64,000 nt of DNA, taken from Bolinopsis microptera. Taxonomy: Eukaryota; Ctenophora; Tentaculata; Lobata; Bolinopsidae. This document shows, in pieces, positions 1 through 10,450 of this stretch (within the stretch, counting starts at the first letter, position 1; each line of letters starts with the position of its first letter). The notes under the pieces were generated by a model. It was not told where the DNA came from. It ran no database searches and saw nothing but the letters and a program-made list of their open reading frames with translations. A program made the translations under genes and the position numbers. The stretch spans positions 9,600,635 to 9,664,634 of the forward strand of contig NC_087079.1 in assembly GCF_026151205.1 (NCBI RefSeq), read 5' to 3'.

Positions 1-353
1 TTTGGCACTGGACCAAGATGCCGCACTGGACCAATTCTCTCTACGGGAGAATGCGACCCTGTGGCCACCTCGTTGAGGGAGTGTGCCTGGAATCAGTCAC
101 TATCTACGCCATAGGAGATGCTGTTGTGTTGCAGAGAGGGCTGGATTGTGAACCACAAGGGAAGGAAATAAAGACAGTACAGCTGAAAGGACCAATAAGA
201 GTAGGTCCTACGTCTGAAAGTGGACAGGAATTGGCAATGCGGGAACTCCCGCCCCTACCATGCAATGGATCACAAGTTCGGACGAATACTATATTACAGT
301 CCGCCCTGAGGAATGCATATATTCACTATTTCATGCCATATTATCCTCGATAA
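1..353 (+). other. Open frame at the left window edge, unassigned
   Basis: A reading frame is open from the window edge to a TAA at 351-353; the first ATG is at 18. The roughly 115 residues show no motif, membrane segment or repeat that I recognise, and no splice site with a convincing partner. It could be a terminal exon of a gene to the left or a transposon remnant. I cannot choose between these. Confidence 0.2.
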
Positions 354-960
354 CTTGCACTATGTGCTAGTGTAAAGATAATAATGAACGATGATACCAT
401 CCTATATATGTAATTATACAGGATGCTACGACTCAGCTCTCCTAAAACTTGCTCAACAAGAATTTCGCCGCGGTTACACCACGCACGATTAATTTTCCCT
501 GCTTAAACCGTAAATATTTGCAACGAAAAGTTAATTTTAACGATTAATAAAAATTAGATATTGGATTATTTTGTTGTTAAAAAGTTGCAATATTTTCATC
601 GTAATTTGTTATTGCGCGCGTGCAGGATTGCGTGTAATCGAATATTTAGTACGCCGCGCACAAATTTTGGGCTAATTTGATTTGAACGGCATCGTTTGAC
701 AATTGAAATTCGCGTTGGATAATGCAATTAACTAACACATGCTGAGCGTCGCGCGCAGCATAACAGACCCTTCCTATACTCATAATTACAGGGGAGTGGT
801 CTATATTGCGAAGGAGCAGACTTTTGTCATCATCGCAGGTCCATCGGGATAGCTCATATATCCAAACCCGATTACTTATTCCCTACGATCTTTTTGCCTT
901 CGGCAAGAGCAGGGAAAAAAATTTAAATGAAGACTGAACTAAAATTCGCTGACTGTCGCA
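354..960. other. Gene-free AT-rich stretch
   Basis: No coding exon, RNA gene or clear repeat seen. There are short GC islands such as GCGCGC and CGCGCGC, otherwise AT-rich sequence. Confidence 0.4.
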
Positions 961-961
961 G

Positions 962-1672
962 TTTTCGAGCTTGACTGAGTGTCTGATAAGCTGTACAGGA
1001 ACTGGACAGTAACCTTGACTGGCCGAGTAGTCTTCTCCTTCAACTTGCCAACTCTACTGAGCTCCATTGCTGGTTTCAGTCCAATCTTCTAAAATAATAT
1101 GTCTGTTCTGTTCAAGTCTTTACTGGAATCTTCAGGCAAACTGAAAATAATGACGTTCTTGCTCCGGTCTTCTGCTTGCACCACAGACTTGACGACTTTC
1201 TTCAAAGTCTCGGGAGTAACTGAACTTTCAGATTGACTAACGTTTTCCTGAACTGCATCGCTGTACGATTTAAACTGACTTTCTACCGTGTCTTTAACGA
1301 CGGTCTGCACTGCCTGCAACCGTTTCTGCAACTGTTTTTCTTTGCAGTCAATTATTGATTCTTGAGCGCTGATAACAAATTTCTGATTCTATATCAACTG
1401 ATTCTTGATTGAGCTCAGTACGTTTTTCATCTTCTTTAACGTGTCATTTTGAAAGCGAACCAAATGAAACGATACTGACAGAAACGCTGCAAACTTTTCT
1501 TTATCCGTTAAACTTAATGACCTTTTTAGCACAAATTTTTGCACTGTACAGAAGTCATGTTAACTGGTGCTTCACAACCGAACTGACTCATAACTTTTGC
1601 CATCCAATCCTCAGCTTTAAACATAATACTGTCAATCTCCGTGTCGTCCACAGCTGCCATGATGTACGGCTA
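962..1672 (-). pseudogene. Degenerate LINE ORF1 copy
   Basis: Read on the minus strand from an ATG near 1672, this is a broken relative of the intact ORF1 at 28518-29429. The shared blocks are the segment around VVQAEDRSKNVIIFSLPED (intact copy: VVQEEDRNKNLMIFGLSEQ) and SRVGKLK..TRPVKVT near 1010-1060. Stops and at least two frame changes (near 1540, 1390 and 1090) interrupt it, so no ORF1 protein can be made. The RNA-recognition-motif core is only partly kept. No ORF2 lies beside it. It is a dead non-LTR retrotransposon fragment. Confidence 0.6.
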
Positions 1673-1867
1673 AGCTTACAAGGATAAGAGAGCGAATCAA
1701 ACAAACTTAATACTATTAGTGTAGGACTGAGCTGAAGTGTAGGGCCGAACTCAGAACTGTGGTAGTATAGTGGTACTAATACCTTAAACAGGAATGTTAG
1801 GGAAGGGGAAGGTATCGTATGATTTTCAGGGTTTGAAATAGTATTACTGTTGCGTACCGTGCACACT

Positions 1868-1952
1868 GCTTAACTGTACCTTTACCGTACCTTAACTGTG
1901 CCTTAACCGTACCTTGGCCTTAGCTGCTGGGCCTTAACCGTGCCTTAAGTGT
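1868..1952 (+). repeat. Short degenerate tandem repeat (CCTTAACCGTA type)
   Basis: About six imperfect copies of an 11-bp unit close to ACCGTACCTTA lie just upstream (minus-strand sense) of the LINE ORF1 relic. They could be remains of the element's 5' repeats. Confidence 0.5.
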
Positions 1953-2571
1953 TCACTGTTCACAGACAGATTATCGAATTCCGAATTACTAGTTCATTAC
2001 TATTGATGATACATGTGTATCTACCCAATATTCTAACATTGATGACGGCAACCAGAGATCTGTCTTCTCGGATGTAAATATGTGTTTTGAGTAGTCCCAT
2101 GACGCCTATTCTGCTTTATCAACTAGGTAACAGGTACGATCACAAACAGTATTAACCGGGGTTAGTTTATTTACAGTGATTCATTACACATTAGACTTAT
2201 CACGAATGATGGGTCCGTACGAAATTAAACGTGTTTACCTGTTGATTATAGTTATTTCGTTATGACCGTTTGCTTTGATCGGCTGTTATCAATTATGGAT
2301 CCTTTATCAGTATCCCCAGCCGCTGTCAATACTTCGCACTGCCCCGGCACTGGCATTGAAGTGGCACTACAGTGCCACTTCAATGTCATCACTTGTGGCA
2401 GTCAAATATCAAATTCGTCCGCTCGTTTATGAAAATTTGGTGCATTTCCCCAAAAAAGGTTTTGGTATGCAAGAGCTATTATAGCTATAATACTAGCCAC
2501 TGGCAATAGATCATAATTCCAAGAAGTTGAAATAATTGTAAATTTGTGCTTTTCCAGTTAGTACATGTTAT
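1953..2571. other. Gene-free stretch
   Basis: No exon or RNA gene seen. There is a local inverted repeat near 2345-2385 (GAAGTGGCACTACAGTGCCACTTC), about 11 bp per arm. Confidence 0.35.
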
Positions 2572-2982
2572 CAGTAAACGACCGGGGGTAGGATTTGGCC
2601 GGGGCCGGGGCCGGGGCCGGGAATGTCCAAATTTTGCCGGGGCCGGGAATTGGCCGTTCTGGAATTTGTCCGGGGCCGTGAATTTAATAAATCCACGGCC
2701 AAGTTAGAACTTTTCAGGACTTAGGTGGAATATCGTAATTGTAAAAACTATCAGAGGTTACAAAAACAAAGGACTGCTCTTGAAAGTTGGCACTCTGGAC
2801 ATCATCCTTTCAAAATTGAAAATCCATTTTAAGATTTATATGAAAGTTTTAGGCCGATTTCGATCAAAAATTCCCGTCCAAATTCCCGGCAAAAATTGAA
2901 AATCGGCCGGGGCCGGGGCCGGGAAGAAATAGCTCCCCCGGTGCCGGGATTTCACGGCGCCGGGAATCCCGGTCGATTACTG
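2572..2982. mobile_element. GC-rich MITE with CAGTAA termini
   Basis: The ends are inverted: CAGTAAACGACCGGG at 2572 and the complement of CAGTAATCGACCGGG ending at 2982. Inside, both ends carry runs of the hexamer CCGGGG (2596-2649 and about 2904-2925), and the middle is AT-rich and non-coding. The CAGTAA ends match the other pogo-like ends in this window (9777, 48042). No transposase is present, so the element is non-autonomous. Confidence 0.6.
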
Positions 2983-3002
2983 CATGTTATGGTCATAGAA
3001 CA

Positions 3003-3160
3003 GACAAGGCAGGTCGGTCGGGCGCCGGTCGGAGCCCGGAGGTCGGTCGGGCGCCGGTCGGAGGTCGGTCGGGCGCCGGTCGGCGGTAGGTGAACGCCGG
3101 TCGGAGGTCGATCGGAGGTCCGTCGGAGGTTGGCCGGAGGTCGATCGGGCGCCGGTTTAG
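3003..3160 (+). repeat. GC-rich minisatellite, GGTCGGGCGCCGGTCGG type
   Basis: Imperfect tandem units built from GGTCGG and GGGCGCCGG run to within about 75 bp of the SLC18B1-like start codon. Open frames here (rich in PTDRRP or VGRAPVG) are repeat artefacts. It may lie in the 5' untranslated region or promoter of the next gene. Confidence 0.7.
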
Positions 3161-3233
3161 ATTGGTGATGATACTGGAATAATACAATATAATATATCAT
3201 TATTATTTAGTCTCATAATTTCCAGATTCAGAA

Positions 3234-5720
3234 ATGGAAGACATGATCATAGAAGAATCTGACAAACCAACGGCTCCATTGAGATATCTACAGAGATTAA
3301 AAAAACCGGCAATATTTGGAGTACTTTCCTTGCTTATTCTGACGATGGGCCTCTACTTCAGCCTCACTCTTCCTTTCCTAACCGACGAGATCGTAAAAAA
3401 TCGCAAACAAGGGAATATTATTGGTGGGGTCTTGGCAGGGACGTTCCCTTTCGTAGTCGCAGTAACCTCTCTAATAGCAGGATCTGTGGCATCAAAAACC
3501 ACTGCGAAGAAGATGGTTTGGTGGAGTGCGGTAGCCCTTTTCCTTTCCTCTATCGTGTTTGTCATTCCCATGTCCAATAACGTCTTGTTTGATGTATCGG
3601 TCCTCATATCCAGGTAATTAAATCAAATACAATTATTACATGTATTTTGGGTTACTTGCCTATTTCTGACAGTAAAATGGTACAAAGTTAGGGTTTAGTG
3701 TCCTACCAGGTGTTTATCTATTCGATTTCTAAATAAAATGAAAATATGAATAGTCTGAAGGCTATTTACCTATTTCTCTCTGCAAAATGAGTTTTTGTGT
3801 ACAACGTTTAGGAAGTGTCTGACCAAGTAATGAAGTAACGTATGGTTTTTATACTCCAGAGTAATTCAAGGAGTATCATTTGGATTAGCTGAACCGATGG
3901 TAATGGCAGTCATGGGATCAATTTACAAAGATTCCCTCGGGATGGTAACAGCAATATATGAACTTGCTTTTAGTGCTTCCCAGTTCCCTGGCACTTGGAC
4001 CCCTGATGGGGGGTTTCCTTTACGATGTAGGAGGATTCTATCTTCCTTTTGTAGTGACGGGTGAGAGTATTTTTTATCATCTTTTATAAATTGAGTTTTA
4101 ACTTCGGATTTAATTTCTCATACTTCAGCGATTCAAATTGGGTACCAATATATTATAGGCTAAAGAAAGAAATGGGGTATAAAACTAAGTAAAGTTTTAA
4201 AATTTTTTGGGGTGGGGGGGGGGGGGCTGACCATATTAAATTATCTTAAAATGTAGGTTTTCCCGATTTAGGGGCGGGGATATACTTTAATATACTTTAA
4301 TATACTTTAATATACTTTAATATACTTTAATATACTTTAATATACTTTAATACATCCCTATCTTTTTGGAGGCCTAAATCAAAAATCGCTGCCCACAATA
4401 AACTTGAAATGCAATTCTTAATCGATTCCAAAAATTTCATGCAAAAATATTGAAACTGATGGAGTTATTTCAAGTTTAATGAAGTCATTTTGGCTAGTAT
4501 CCCGAACCGAGATATAATGTGCAATTTTTTTCATGGATTTTTTAAAACTTAGTTTCCACTATTCAACAGATATTGAGCTATATCTTTCACATAAAGTTAG
4601 TCTCATTCAAAAATATTGAAATTTGATCGAATTTTTGGCGAAAGCTTTCAAATTTGGTGCGTATGCCCAAATATGGGCATATGGTTTAAAGCTCATAACT
4701 CAGCCATTTTTTGACCAAACTGGAAGTAAATTCATGTACTAGTTCAAAAACAGGCTTATCTTGCAAATCTAAAAGAAGAATATAGCTCGATTAATTTTGG
4801 GTATATTAAAGTATATTAAAATGTAGGTTTTTTCCCGATTTAGGGGTGGGGATATACTTTAATATGCTTTAATATGCTTTAATATGCTTTAATATGGTCA
4901 GCCCCCCCCCCTCCCCCATTTTTTTCTTTGATGAAAATTGAAATAAAAACATATTCAATCTTCAGGGTCGCTTCATCTGATTATGAGCATAATAGCTATC
5001 ATTGCAATAACAAAAAATGCTAAAGAAGAAAGATGTGAGGAAGACACCTCTTTGACTAACAAGACCACCAGCAGAATGAAATCTCTGCTCAGACCGCAAA
5101 TACTTCTTCTTGGAATAGTTGTAATGTTTTCTGTTGCCGCAGACGAGGCGTTCATTGGCAACTTCCTGGCCGTTTATATGAAGGACAGCTATCAGAAAAC
5201 CGTTGAAGTAACAGGGACAATTTTAATGGTTTGTGGGGTGTGTAACTCTTTTGCTATCATGCTATTTGGCTACTTGACAGATAGGGGACTGTCTCGAGCT
5301 GTAACCATAATATTAGGATTCATTGCTCTTAATATTGGAACACTTCTGATAGACGTCTCACTATTTGGAGCAGTATGGCCGAGTTATGTGTACCCAGGGA
5401 TTATGTTTGGATTGGTCGAGGTAGGGAGTGGTATGATTCAAGTTTGTATCTTACCACTCTTGGTATTTCATGATGGTCAACCTGATCAGGAACGCTCAAC
5501 TGAAGCAATGACTGGGGTTTACAATGCAGGGTTCTTCATCGGAGCTTTTATTGGGCCTCTGGTGGGATCTGCTCTAGTGGACTTAATTTCTTTTCCAAAA
5601 ACGTTCATTATCTTTTCAGCTTTTATACTTGGTGTATTTGTTATTATTGGAGTTGCTCATCTTAAAATGAAAAATCTATTCAACTTAAAGGGAAAGCTTA
5701 TCGTGCCGTACGTCGACTAG
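3234..5720 (+). CDS. SLC18B1: SLC18B1-like MFS transporter, three coding exons, one apparent frameshift
   Basis: Probable vesicular amine/polyamine-type antiporter of the major facilitator superfamily. Coding exons: 3234-3613, 3860-4060 and 4966-5720, with GT-AG introns and matching phases. The product is about 444 residues, close to the 456 of human SLC18B1, with about 12 membrane segments. Exon 1 carries TM1-TM3 (GVLSLLILTMGLYFSLTLPF); exon 2 has VIQGVSFGLAEPMVMAVMGS; exon 3 starts at SLHLIMSIIAIIA and carries TM6-TM12. Exon 2 is 201 nt and needs one base fewer: the frame shifts near 3978-3986, between the AFSAS and LALGPLMGGFLYD stretches. This is either a real insertion, making the copy non-functional, or a sequence error. 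A poly(A) signal AATAAA lies at 5770. The start ATG follows a possible 3' splice site, so an upstream untranslated exon is likely. The assignment to SLC18B1 rather than another SLC18 relative is by remembered family pattern. Confidence 0.75.
4208..4918. mobile_element. MITE-like insertion in SLC18B1-like intron 2, poly-G/poly-C ends
   Basis: Ends are inverted: a G-run followed by CTGACCATATTAA on the left, and TTAATATGGTCAG followed by a C-run on the right. Just inside each end is a direct repeat (AAAATGTAGGTTTT, CCCGATTTAGGGG, GGGGATATACTTTAATAT). Non-coding. It fills most of the 905-bp intron. Confidence 0.55.
4281..4350 (+). repeat. Tandem decamer TATACTTTAA x7
   Basis: Seven perfect copies of TATACTTTAA. 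A sister array of TATGCTTTAA (about four copies) lies at 4855-4897, at the other end of the same inserted element. Confidence 0.9.
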
Positions 5721-5911
5721 GGACACTTTAGACAAGAATATTTATGTGACGAATCAAAATATATTTTCCAATAAAAGTATTTATGTAAGATGTACGTTTT
5801 ATAAAATGTTTATTTTTGACAAAAATGTTTTCATGTCTCTATTAGCGAAACTAATTGTTTTAGCCCTGGAAAATCTAAAATCTAGAGTCTAGTTACTAGT
5901 CAGGAAGCTAA

Positions 5912-5959
5912 CTTACCCCTGGTAACCCCTGGTAACCCCTGGTAACCCCTGGTAACCCA
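5912..5959 (+). repeat. Tandem decamer GGTAACCCCT x4-5
   Basis: Near-perfect 10-bp tandem repeat between the SLC18B1-like and RFT1 exons. The rest of 5721-6442 holds the poly(A) signal of the upstream gene and no recognisable exon. The RFT1 continuation expected here was looked for and not found. Confidence 0.85.
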
Positions 5960-6442
5960 AGCTAACAAAGTACTACTTTCAATTATATGTTTAAAGATGC
6001 TAGAAACTGAGAGGTTTCTAGAGAGTTTCTGAGAGAAACGAAGATGAACATTCGTTTCTTTGGGGAACAATAAATCGACCACAAGCTCAATTATTCAGAA
6101 TTTTAAGATTTGTACGACGGAAGCTCTGCGTAAGACTCGATGGAGTTTTTGTTGAGTTTAAAAGGATTTGGAAATTAAAAAAAAACTTTATTTCCTGTTC
6201 TGACCAACATTACACGTTGCACAGCTTGCAATTAAATTGAAGTGATTGAATTGTTCAATTAGTGGTGACTACTGGGGACCCTTGAATACCGAGAATTTTC
6301 CAAATTAGCTGAACAATTACCGCACAAGTTCGACAAAATACAAATTCATAACTTTTAAAAAGATAATCTTGATAGTGTAAAAATTATCAGCGCGGCGGAC
6401 TTACAAATATTTCTGATTTAAATTAAAGTAAAATAAACTTAC

Positions 6443-9400
6443 AGGACTCCGAACGAAATGTTTGTTAAGGAGATAAACATGAGGCGGTTCAGCGAACAAC
6501 TCCATAACCGCACAAACCGCGAAAATGACACATCCTGCGGTGTAATGCGGTAGATCTGGGGTCTCCAGCACTAGGACCCATAGTAGAGTCAGGCTGCAGC
6601 CGAGCATCGCACTAAACGGGTATGGGGTTAGGGGATATATTATCTCGTCATCCTACATTCAAAACTGTCTATTATATTACTATCATAACAATTTCAAACC
6701 ATAGAACGATAAACTAAATTTCATATTTTTGAACGTATTTACTTTTTAAGTCACGAAAAAGCCAGTTTTGAACACTTCAGTCACATTTTAAACGAAAATT
6801 AGAAAACCCTTAAAATGCCCACTATCCCACCTGAAAGGAATGCTAATCCAGATGAGAGACACTAGTTGAGGCCACTGTTCAGGGGGATGCTTGGCGAGAC
6901 ACACTTTTCTGAGCGGTTCCCGGGAGAGTATTTGTATAGTGGCGTACAGCAGGTAGAGTCTTATGTACACCACTCCTAGCACCTGGCCGTTAATTAACCG
7001 TTAATTAACCGTTAATTGCTTTGTTAATGAAAATAATTCAATCTCGTTATCTAATATTGATTCGTTGTGTGGTTGTGTAATAAGTTAATCAGAATGAGAA
7101 ATACCTCATTGGATACAAGTCGTATCAGGTATCCATTAGCGAGGAATGATATCAGCTTTAGAAACACCTGAAGTGATAAACCTTAGTTCACAGGGTCTAT
7201 AATTGATATGGATTAACTAAAATGATGGGGCGGGGAGGGGCATAGCATGGAATGAAGCTGTCAAGAGTTTTAGCGATGCTTCAAATAGAATGCTGTACAT
7301 CTCCGAGATCATTCCCTTTCTCCGATAGTCTAGTTTTTATGATAAGGACACCAGTTTTACCAAGATTATCACGATGTTAAACCTCAAAGCAAAAGTGTGG
7401 TAGCAATGCTGTGACGTCACATCTGGCAAGATCGGGAGATGCGATTACAAAGTAAATAGAAGTGCATGGTGGAAGAGTGAAGTGCTGGTTATCATGATGT
7501 TGCGGATTGTTCTGAGTTGATGAACACGTTACCAAGATTGACCATTTTTATACCACAGCCCAGTTCATTTTCGTGGTTCCTGATTTGGATATCTTCCAAG
7601 AAGTTCGATGAGAGTTTTTAATGGGCTGTAGTTTGTAAATGGGTGACTTAAAACAGTCATGCAGTTACTGCTAAATTCAGACAATGCTGTTTCTTATAAC
7701 TCTAAAAATTGGTCCAATCATGATAACAAGGTCCAATCTTGGTAACATGGTCCAATCTTGGTAACATGAATTTCACACGAGCCGTAAACTGGGCGGTTAA
7801 AAAGCAGCTGTTAATCACTTCACACGCACACATCCTCTTACTTGCATACGCTCGTGCTCCTTGAAATTGAGTGGGTACAGCATTCTGAGCACTTCTCTGT
7901 CTTGAAGGGAACATCGCACTTTCATTGGTCATGTGACCTGCCTACAGACTGTTGGTTGGTCAGGGGTGTGGTTACCACCGAGGTGTTTTGTCCCATTTAA
8001 GCAAAAAAGGGGAAACAGGCAACAGCCAGACTATGATGTCAGTAATTTAACTTCCAAGTTTGTCATTGGAGATATAAAAACGCGCCGTTGAACGTGACAA
8101 TAAAATTGAAGGACCGACGTCCGACACAAAGATTTCAATACAAAATATTTTGATACGTTAAATGTACCGCAAACTGCACGATGCGGTGCGGCATTTTGTG
8201 TCCATTGTGAACTCTCATAGGAAAAATTTCCAATTTGCAAACGAGAATTTACGAACCGGTCAGTAACGGGTTTCAATAATATGCCTGATAGTTAAAATAG
8301 CGGTCAATATTATTATCAAGTTCAAGAATCATAATTATATATTAAGCTTTTGTAGACAGTTGGTATCAGCAATTTCGGGCAGAAATTCTACAATTTTATT
8401 GACATCAAGAATCTTTGAACAGTTATAAAAGTGGCGATCTTTCCGAATAGACTATTTGAACAATCTCTATTCTAGATATCTCAATATATTACGTCACTAG
8501 ATTATATGTATAAGTTGTTATCCGATGCAGAGTGCAGACAGTCTACTCTTATCTGCGAATTTACTTTTGGCAGGCTATTTTAGGCCGAATCGATTTTTCA
8601 GCGGAATTTCCAGCTTACGTAGATAAGATATTATTGCTTAACTTTTTATTGCTTCACTAATCACTATGGAAAATGAGATGACTGTAGTGGTCCAAAAATT
8701 TAAGAGACATCTTCTTCCACTGAACTGAAGACATTGATAAAACTAAATTTAACTAAATAAAACTCTGGCACGTCGTAAGTGCTGCCCTTGAGTTTGAACG
8801 GAATTCTTCATAATTGTCACGCTTTAAACGAGTTAGATCGTATATTGGTGGAGAGGAACATACTGAAAACACGTTATTTAAAAGAAAGGATTATTAGAAC
8901 TGGATCAAAAATGCGAATGGACGCTATAATAAAGCGTCTATATTGTCAAAAAGTGATTTACCACCATGTGATAAGAGCTTATCTTCGATTGAATATAATT
9001 CACCAGCGTGTCTTCTAAATTAAGAAAACGAATTGCTTATTAGTGAGTTAGATCATAGATGCTGTATGTACACAATGTACTCAAATTAATCGACATATTT
9101 ACATACGTGAGTTGGGTGTGCGTTACAGTTACGTACGTTACACAAGGAGAGGTATGTTAAGTACGTAAACTAAATTATAAACGAGCGTACGTACGTACGT
9201 CGCGTACTATACCGGCATGCAGTGCAAATTTCTATTAAAAGCGTAACAAACTCATTAATTTATACTGCGCGCGTTCCTGCATAATTCTTCAGAAGACCGT
9301 TTGGGAGCGGTAGTCGAATTGAGTTGAGAATTCATATCATATTCACAGTTTAAATTTACCGTATAGTATGTGAGACCTAGTTTTAACGCTTCTTATCTCT

Positions 9401-9698
9401 ATCGGGTTAATTTCACCAGGGCAACACAATTTGTTAGTCCCGTCAGGAAGGTTTCTAGAATATTATTCAAAAAGGTAACTACAGTGTACAAGATTTTAAT
9501 TGAAATCTGTCGTCACACACACAAATCAGGAATGACTCGAATGGATGTATTTATGTGTTAACGTTTATAGAAGCGATAATATTATACACATTTCAAAAGT
9601 CGAGATGAAATTACAAATTCCGAAGTACCAGATTTCGCAAATCATACCTGAGAAATTGCTTTTGAAGAGGCACCTCTTGCAACAGCCGAAGCATCCAT
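6443..9698 (-). CDS. RFT1: RFT1 homolog, N-terminal four exons (partial)
   Basis: RFT1 is an ER multi-spanning protein needed for dolichol-linked oligosaccharide (N-glycan precursor) assembly. Coding exons on the minus strand: 9698-9648 (MDASAVARGASSKAISQ), 7167-7105 (VFLKLISFLANGYLIRLVSN), 6982-6831 (starts VLGVVYIRLYLLYATIQILS, ends LVSLIWISIPF) and 6611-6443 (LETPDLPHYTAGCVIFAVCA, then ELFAEPPHVYLLNKHF). Together they give 435 nt in frame with clean GT-AG junctions and align with the first ~140 residues of human RFT1, including the VGVVNVRLTLLYS and VPHYATGVVLF blocks. The remaining ~380 residues are not found in 1-6442. Either they lie left of the window, which would put the SLC18B1-like gene inside an RFT1 intron, or the gene is truncated. 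The start ATG was chosen because the exon matches the human N terminus in length and its Q|V junction. Confidence 0.8.
7412..7419. promoter_or_regulatory. CRE-like palindrome TGACGTCA
   Basis: A perfect CREB/ATF consensus inside RFT1 intron 1. Presence is certain; function is unknown and could be chance. The rest of the intron (7168-9647) has no recognisable exon; a short degenerate GGTCCAATCTTGGTAACAT repeat sits at about 7710-7768 and a CGTACGTACGTACGT run at 9186-9200. Confidence 0.3.
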
Positions 9699-9776
9699 AG
9701 CTAGATATGATGATTTATCAATTAAAAAGGTATATAAAAATAAAGTGAATCTTAACTTTCATTAATCCAACATGAT

Positions 9777-9966
9777 ACAGTAAACCCCCGATTTACCGCG
9801 GAGTTTGGGGGAAAGGAAACATCCGCGGTAAATCAGGGTTCGCGGTAAATCGGGGTTTTGTTTCTTTAGATTATACATGTTAAGCCCTATTTGGGGTAAA
9901 GGAGATGGCTGCGGTATATCGGGGTTTGTGGTAAATCGGGGAGCGGTAAATCGGGGTTTTACTGTA
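9777..9966. mobile_element. pogo-like MITE, 190 bp
   Basis: Terminal inverted repeats: CAGTAAACCCCCGATTTACC on the left and the complement of CAGTAAAACCCCGATTTACC on the right, flanked by TA. The motif CGGTAAATCGGGG recurs inside in several copies. It is non-coding and lies about 80 bp upstream of the RFT1 start codon. Confidence 0.8.
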
Positions 9967-10450
9967 TATCTGTTATAGGTTTGGAGGATAAGTGTTATCG
10001 TGTGATCACACGTTACGTTTCAAAAGACCTCCAATTTTTACCTAACATTAGCAGTGGTCAAAGATAACTTTTATCAGTGTTTGAGTGTGTCGTCAGGAAA
10101 AGGCATTATTTCTCGCCCTGAACATTTTTAACAAAAGGATGAAATAAAAATCGTTTCTGATAATTAAAGATAATAGAAACGCAGCATATATTCTGAATAG
10201 AGTACATAATATATAACAAACAAACAAAAAGATTTTCAACTGAAGCAAAACACAAACGATAAGAAACATCTTTAATAAAAAGCTTAAGTTACAAATCCCC
10301 TGTAATCATATAAAAGTTACCTTAAGTAGCTCAAAATAGGCGAATTAATCAGGGCCAGCCTTAATTTATTCAGGTAACAAAACATAATTAATCAGATAAT
10401 CATTAATAATTATAAAGTAGGATGACATTTTTGAAATTCCTTCACTTCAA

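Noticed and set aside
8779-9018. 79-codon plus frame in RFT1 intron 1
   Set aside because: No recognisable motif, and AT-rich composition like the flanks.
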